Source: Phenylobacterium sp. (GTDB lineage Bacteria; Pseudomonadota; Alphaproteobacteria; Caulobacterales; Caulobacteraceae). Taken from it: a DNA stretch of 7,862 nt. Under the pieces are notes generated by a model. It was given only the letters and a program-made list of their open reading frames with translations. It was not told the origin of the DNA and searched no databases. Made by a program: the position numbers and the translations under genes. Position 1 is the first letter of the stretch. Every line of letters begins with the position of its first letter. This document shows, one piece after another, positions 6,190 through 7,862 of the stretch. Where the stretch lies: the NCBI GenBank assembly GCA_028291285.1, contig JAQGIJ010000348.1, positions 1 through 7,862 on the forward strand, written 5' to 3'.

Positions 6190-6209
6190 ATTGCGCGCCT
6201 CCGCGCAAT
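6190..6209. repeat. Perfect 8-bp hairpin in the chorismate mutase leader
   Basis: ATTGCGCG (6190-6197), loop CCTC, CGCGCAAT (6202-6209) is a perfect inverted repeat 36 bases before the chorismate mutase start. It has no T tract, so it is not a terminator. Its form (TTGCG ... CGCAATGA) recalls short palindromic intergenic repeats of alphaproteobacteria, but a single copy in this window cannot prove that. A 14-base GC palindrome (6146-6159) precedes it. Confidence 0.6.
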
Positions 6210-6245
6210 GACCTAACCGCAGGCCCGGGTCTTCCGGGGGAGAAC

Positions 6246-7043
6246 ATGGCCGAGAGCAAGTCCGCGCCGCCGACGCTGCAAGACGTCCGCGCGCGGATCG
6301 ACGCCATCGATTCCGAGCTGCTGCGCCTGATCGACGAGCGCTCGGCCCTGGCCCGCGAGGTCGCCGCCGCCAAAGCCGCCGCCGGCGAAACGGGCTTCGG
6401 CCTGCGCCCGGCCCGCGAGACCCAGGTGCTGAAGAAGCTGCTGGCCCAGCGCCGCACCGCGGCGCGCCCGCCGCTGGTGGTGCGCATCTGGCGCGAGCTG
6501 ATGGCCGACAGCCTGAGCCTGCAGGGCCCCTTCCACCTCAGCGTCTGGGGCGGGCGCGATCCCGGCCGCACCATGGAGCTCACGCGGCTGCGCTTCGGCG
6601 CGGCCGCACCGGCGCGCCAGGTCGCCAAGCCCGAGGACGCGCTCGCCGCCGCCCGCAGCCAGGGCGGCGTCGCCGTCTGCGCGCTGACGTCCGACAACCC
6701 CTGGTGGGCCCGCCTGCTGGCCGAGCCGAAGCTGAAGGTCTTCACCACCCTGCCCTGCCTCGCCGCCTGGGGTCCGATGGCCGCCCTGGGCGTGGCCGAG
6801 GTCGAGGTCGAGCCCACCGGCGAGGACCGCACCTTCTGGGTCACCGACGCCGCCCTGCCCGCCCGCGCCGTCGAGGAGGCGCTCAGCCGCGACGGCGTCG
6901 CCGCCACCTTGCTGATTGGGATCGGCGACCTGAAGCTGTTCGTGCTGGCCGGCTTCTATCAGCCGCAGGACCCGCGCCTGGCCCGCGCCCCGGGGCGGCT
7001 GTCGGGCGTGATCGGGGCTGCGCCCGCGCCGCTGGACGTGTAA
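6246..7043 (+). CDS. Chorismate mutase (AroQ class) with extra C-terminal region
   Basis: Chorismate mutase rearranges chorismate to prephenate, the entry to phenylalanine and tyrosine. Residues 11-93 are an AroQ helical domain. Aligned by eye to the E. coli P-protein mutase, the ligands are kept: Arg15, Arg32 (DERSALA), Lys43, Arg57, Glu58, Ser89 and Gln93; the position of E. coli Asp48 is Arg54. The product is 265 residues, against about 90-100 for a lone mutase and about 350-390 for mutase-prephenate dehydratase fusions. Residues 96-265 show weak dehydratase-like echoes (DRTFWV, and the end LSGVIGAAPAP), but no catalytic TRF motif, so dehydratase activity is doubtful. The start is supported by GGGGGAG at 6236-6242, although only 3 bases away. 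hisC follows after 46 bases, suggesting an aromatic amino acid operon. The name pheA would imply the dehydratase and is not used. Confidence 0.9.
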   Translation: MAESKSAPPTLQDVRARIDAIDSELLRLIDERSALAREVAAAKAAAGETGFGLRPARETQVLKKLLAQRRTAARPPLVVRIWRELMADSLSLQGPFHLSVWGGRDPGRTMELTRLRFGAAAPARQVAKPEDALAAARSQGGVAVCALTSDNPWWARLLAEPKLKVFTTLPCLAAWGPMAALGVAEVEVEPTGEDRTFWVTDAALPARAVEEALSRDGVAATLLIGIGDLKLFVLAGFYQPQDPRLARAPGRLSGVIGAAPAPLDV

Positions 7044-7089
7044 GAGGCGGGCCTCGCCTGCCACGGCACGGGTTCCTACGGTTTTTCTG

Positions 7090-7862
7090 ATGTCCGGATC
7101 TTCCACGCTCAGCGATCGCGCCGGCGCGCCGCGGCCCGTCCCCAAGCCCGGCATCCTCGACATCCACGCCTATGTGCCCGGCAAGGCCAAGGCCGAGGGG
7201 ATCGAGAACCCGATCAAGCTTTCGGCCAACGAGAACATCCTGGGCTCCAGCCCGCTGGCGCGCGAGGCCTACGCCGGCGCGGCGGGCGAGCTGCACATGT
7301 ATCCGGACAGCCGCACCAGCCTCCTTCGGCAGGCGGTCGCCGAGCGCTACCGCCTGGAGCCGGAGCGCCTGGTGTTCGGCTGCGGCTCCGACGAGGTGTT
7401 CCAGCTCCTCAACCAGGTCTTCCTCGAGCCCGGCGACAACATCGTCCAGGGCGAGTACGCCTTCGCCGCCTTCGCCATCGGCGCCTACGCCTGCCAGGCC
7501 GAGGTCAGGCGCGCCCGCGAGCCGGACTTCCGCATCGACGTCGACGAGCTGCTGAAATGCGTCGACGAGCGCACGCGGATCGTCTTCCTGGCCAACCCCG
7601 GCAACCCCACCGGAACCTGGATCCCGTTCTCCGAGGTCCGCCGGCTGCACGACGCCCTGCCGCCCAGCGTGGTGCTGGTGCTCGACGGCGCCTATTCGGA
7701 GTTCGTCACCGACCCGGCCTTCGACGACGGCCTCGACCTGGCGCGCACCGCGAGCAACGTCGTCGTCACCCACACCTTCTCCAAGCTGCACGGGCTGGCC
7801 GCCCTGCGGGTCGGCTGGGGCTATGCGCCGGCGGAGATCGCCACGGCCATGGACCGCATCCG
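7090..7862 (+). CDS. hisC: Histidinol-phosphate / aromatic aminotransferase HisC, 5' part
   Basis: This is a fold-type I pyridoxal-phosphate aminotransferase of the HisC family. It converts imidazole-acetol phosphate to histidinol phosphate, and many members also transaminate phenylpyruvate, 4-hydroxyphenylpyruvate or prephenate. There are 257 codons and no stop before the window ends, so about 110 residues are missing. Visible motifs: KPGILDIHAYVPGK (19-32), LSANEN (44-49), YPD (71-73), GCGSDE (97-102), NPGNPTGT (169-176), DGAYSEF (199-205) and the cofactor Lys232 in FSKLHGLAALRVGWG. All key residues seen are intact. The ATG at 7090 has no clear Shine-Dalgarno (TTTTTCTG precedes it), so coupling to the upstream gene is likely. 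Position after chorismate mutase favours a role in phenylalanine/tyrosine synthesis, as known for the tyrC-hisC pair of Zymomonas; a cyclohexadienyl dehydrogenase gene would be expected next. Confidence 0.94.
   Translation, partial: MSGSSTLSDRAGAPRPVPKPGILDIHAYVPGKAKAEGIENPIKLSANENILGSSPLAREAYAGAAGELHMYPDSRTSLLRQAVAERYRLEPERLVFGCGSDEVFQLLNQVFLEPGDNIVQGEYAFAAFAIGAYACQAEVRRAREPDFRIDVDELLKCVDERTRIVFLANPGNPTGTWIPFSEVRRLHDALPPSVVLVLDGAYSEFVTDPAFDDGLDLARTASNVVVTHTFSKLHGLAALRVGWGYAPAEIATAMDRI

Noticed and set aside
5757..6245. Upstream extension of the chorismate mutase frame into the receptor gene
   Set aside because: The segment is out of frame with the receptor, crosses a strong terminator and precedes the ribosome binding site at 6236; the mutase domain starts after 6246.
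7046..7089. Possible terminator or attenuator (AGGCG/CGCCT and TTTTT) between chorismate mutase and hisC
   Set aside because: The five-pair stem lies more than 20 bases before the T run and no stable hairpin adjoins the Ts.
6188..7163. Long minus-strand frames opposite chorismate mutase
   Set aside because: They are antisense to a recognised enzyme, of biased composition, and without any family motif.
6883..7791. Long minus-strand frame opposite hisC
   Set aside because: It is a shadow of hisC, whose motifs are all on the plus strand in one frame.

Overview
The window is a GC-rich stretch of bacterial chromosome, most likely from an alphaproteobacterium of the Caulobacterales (Phenylobacterium or Caulobacter type). 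This rests on the strong G/C bias at third codon positions, a large sphingomonad/caulobacter-style TonB-dependent receptor, short alphaproteobacterial hypothetical proteins, and a chorismate mutase gene followed by hisC. The genus is an inference. No insertion sequence, phage gene, CRISPR array, tRNA or rRNA was recognised, and no gap between genes exceeds about 165 bases.

Left part, minus strand (1-1587): a compact queC-queE-queD operon for 7-cyano-7-deazaguanine (preQ0), the precursor of the tRNA base queuosine. queC and queE overlap by 4 bases, queD follows after 35 bases, and queD runs off the left edge. The queD product shows the zinc histidines but has Tyr where the family's catalytic Cys is expected.

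Middle part, plus strand (1588-3180): a run of small genes. These are an acidic 81-residue protein with a strong ribosome binding site, a 60-residue helical protein with a GTG start, a single-domain response regulator (133 aa) and a 73-residue hypothetical protein. The two first small genes are preceded by GGAAC-N16/17-nGTT elements that resemble promoters of the alphaproteobacterial general stress sigma factor EcfG. The first element is an inverted repeat that also reads towards queC. This is the most interesting regulatory signal in the window, and it is a hypothesis.

Centre (3181-6084): a 967-residue TonB-dependent outer membrane receptor of unknown substrate, apparently monocistronic, closed by a textbook intrinsic terminator (6111-6144). 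Its six cysteines fall into three locally spaced pairs.

Right part, plus strand (6246-7862): an AroQ-type chorismate mutase carrying an extra C-terminal region of about 170 residues, then hisC (histidinol-phosphate/aromatic aminotransferase), which runs off the right edge. Together they suggest a phenylalanine/tyrosine branch operon, with the aminotransferase serving aromatic amino acids and possibly histidine too. The window looks largely like ordinary core chromosome; no clearly new multi-gene system was found.
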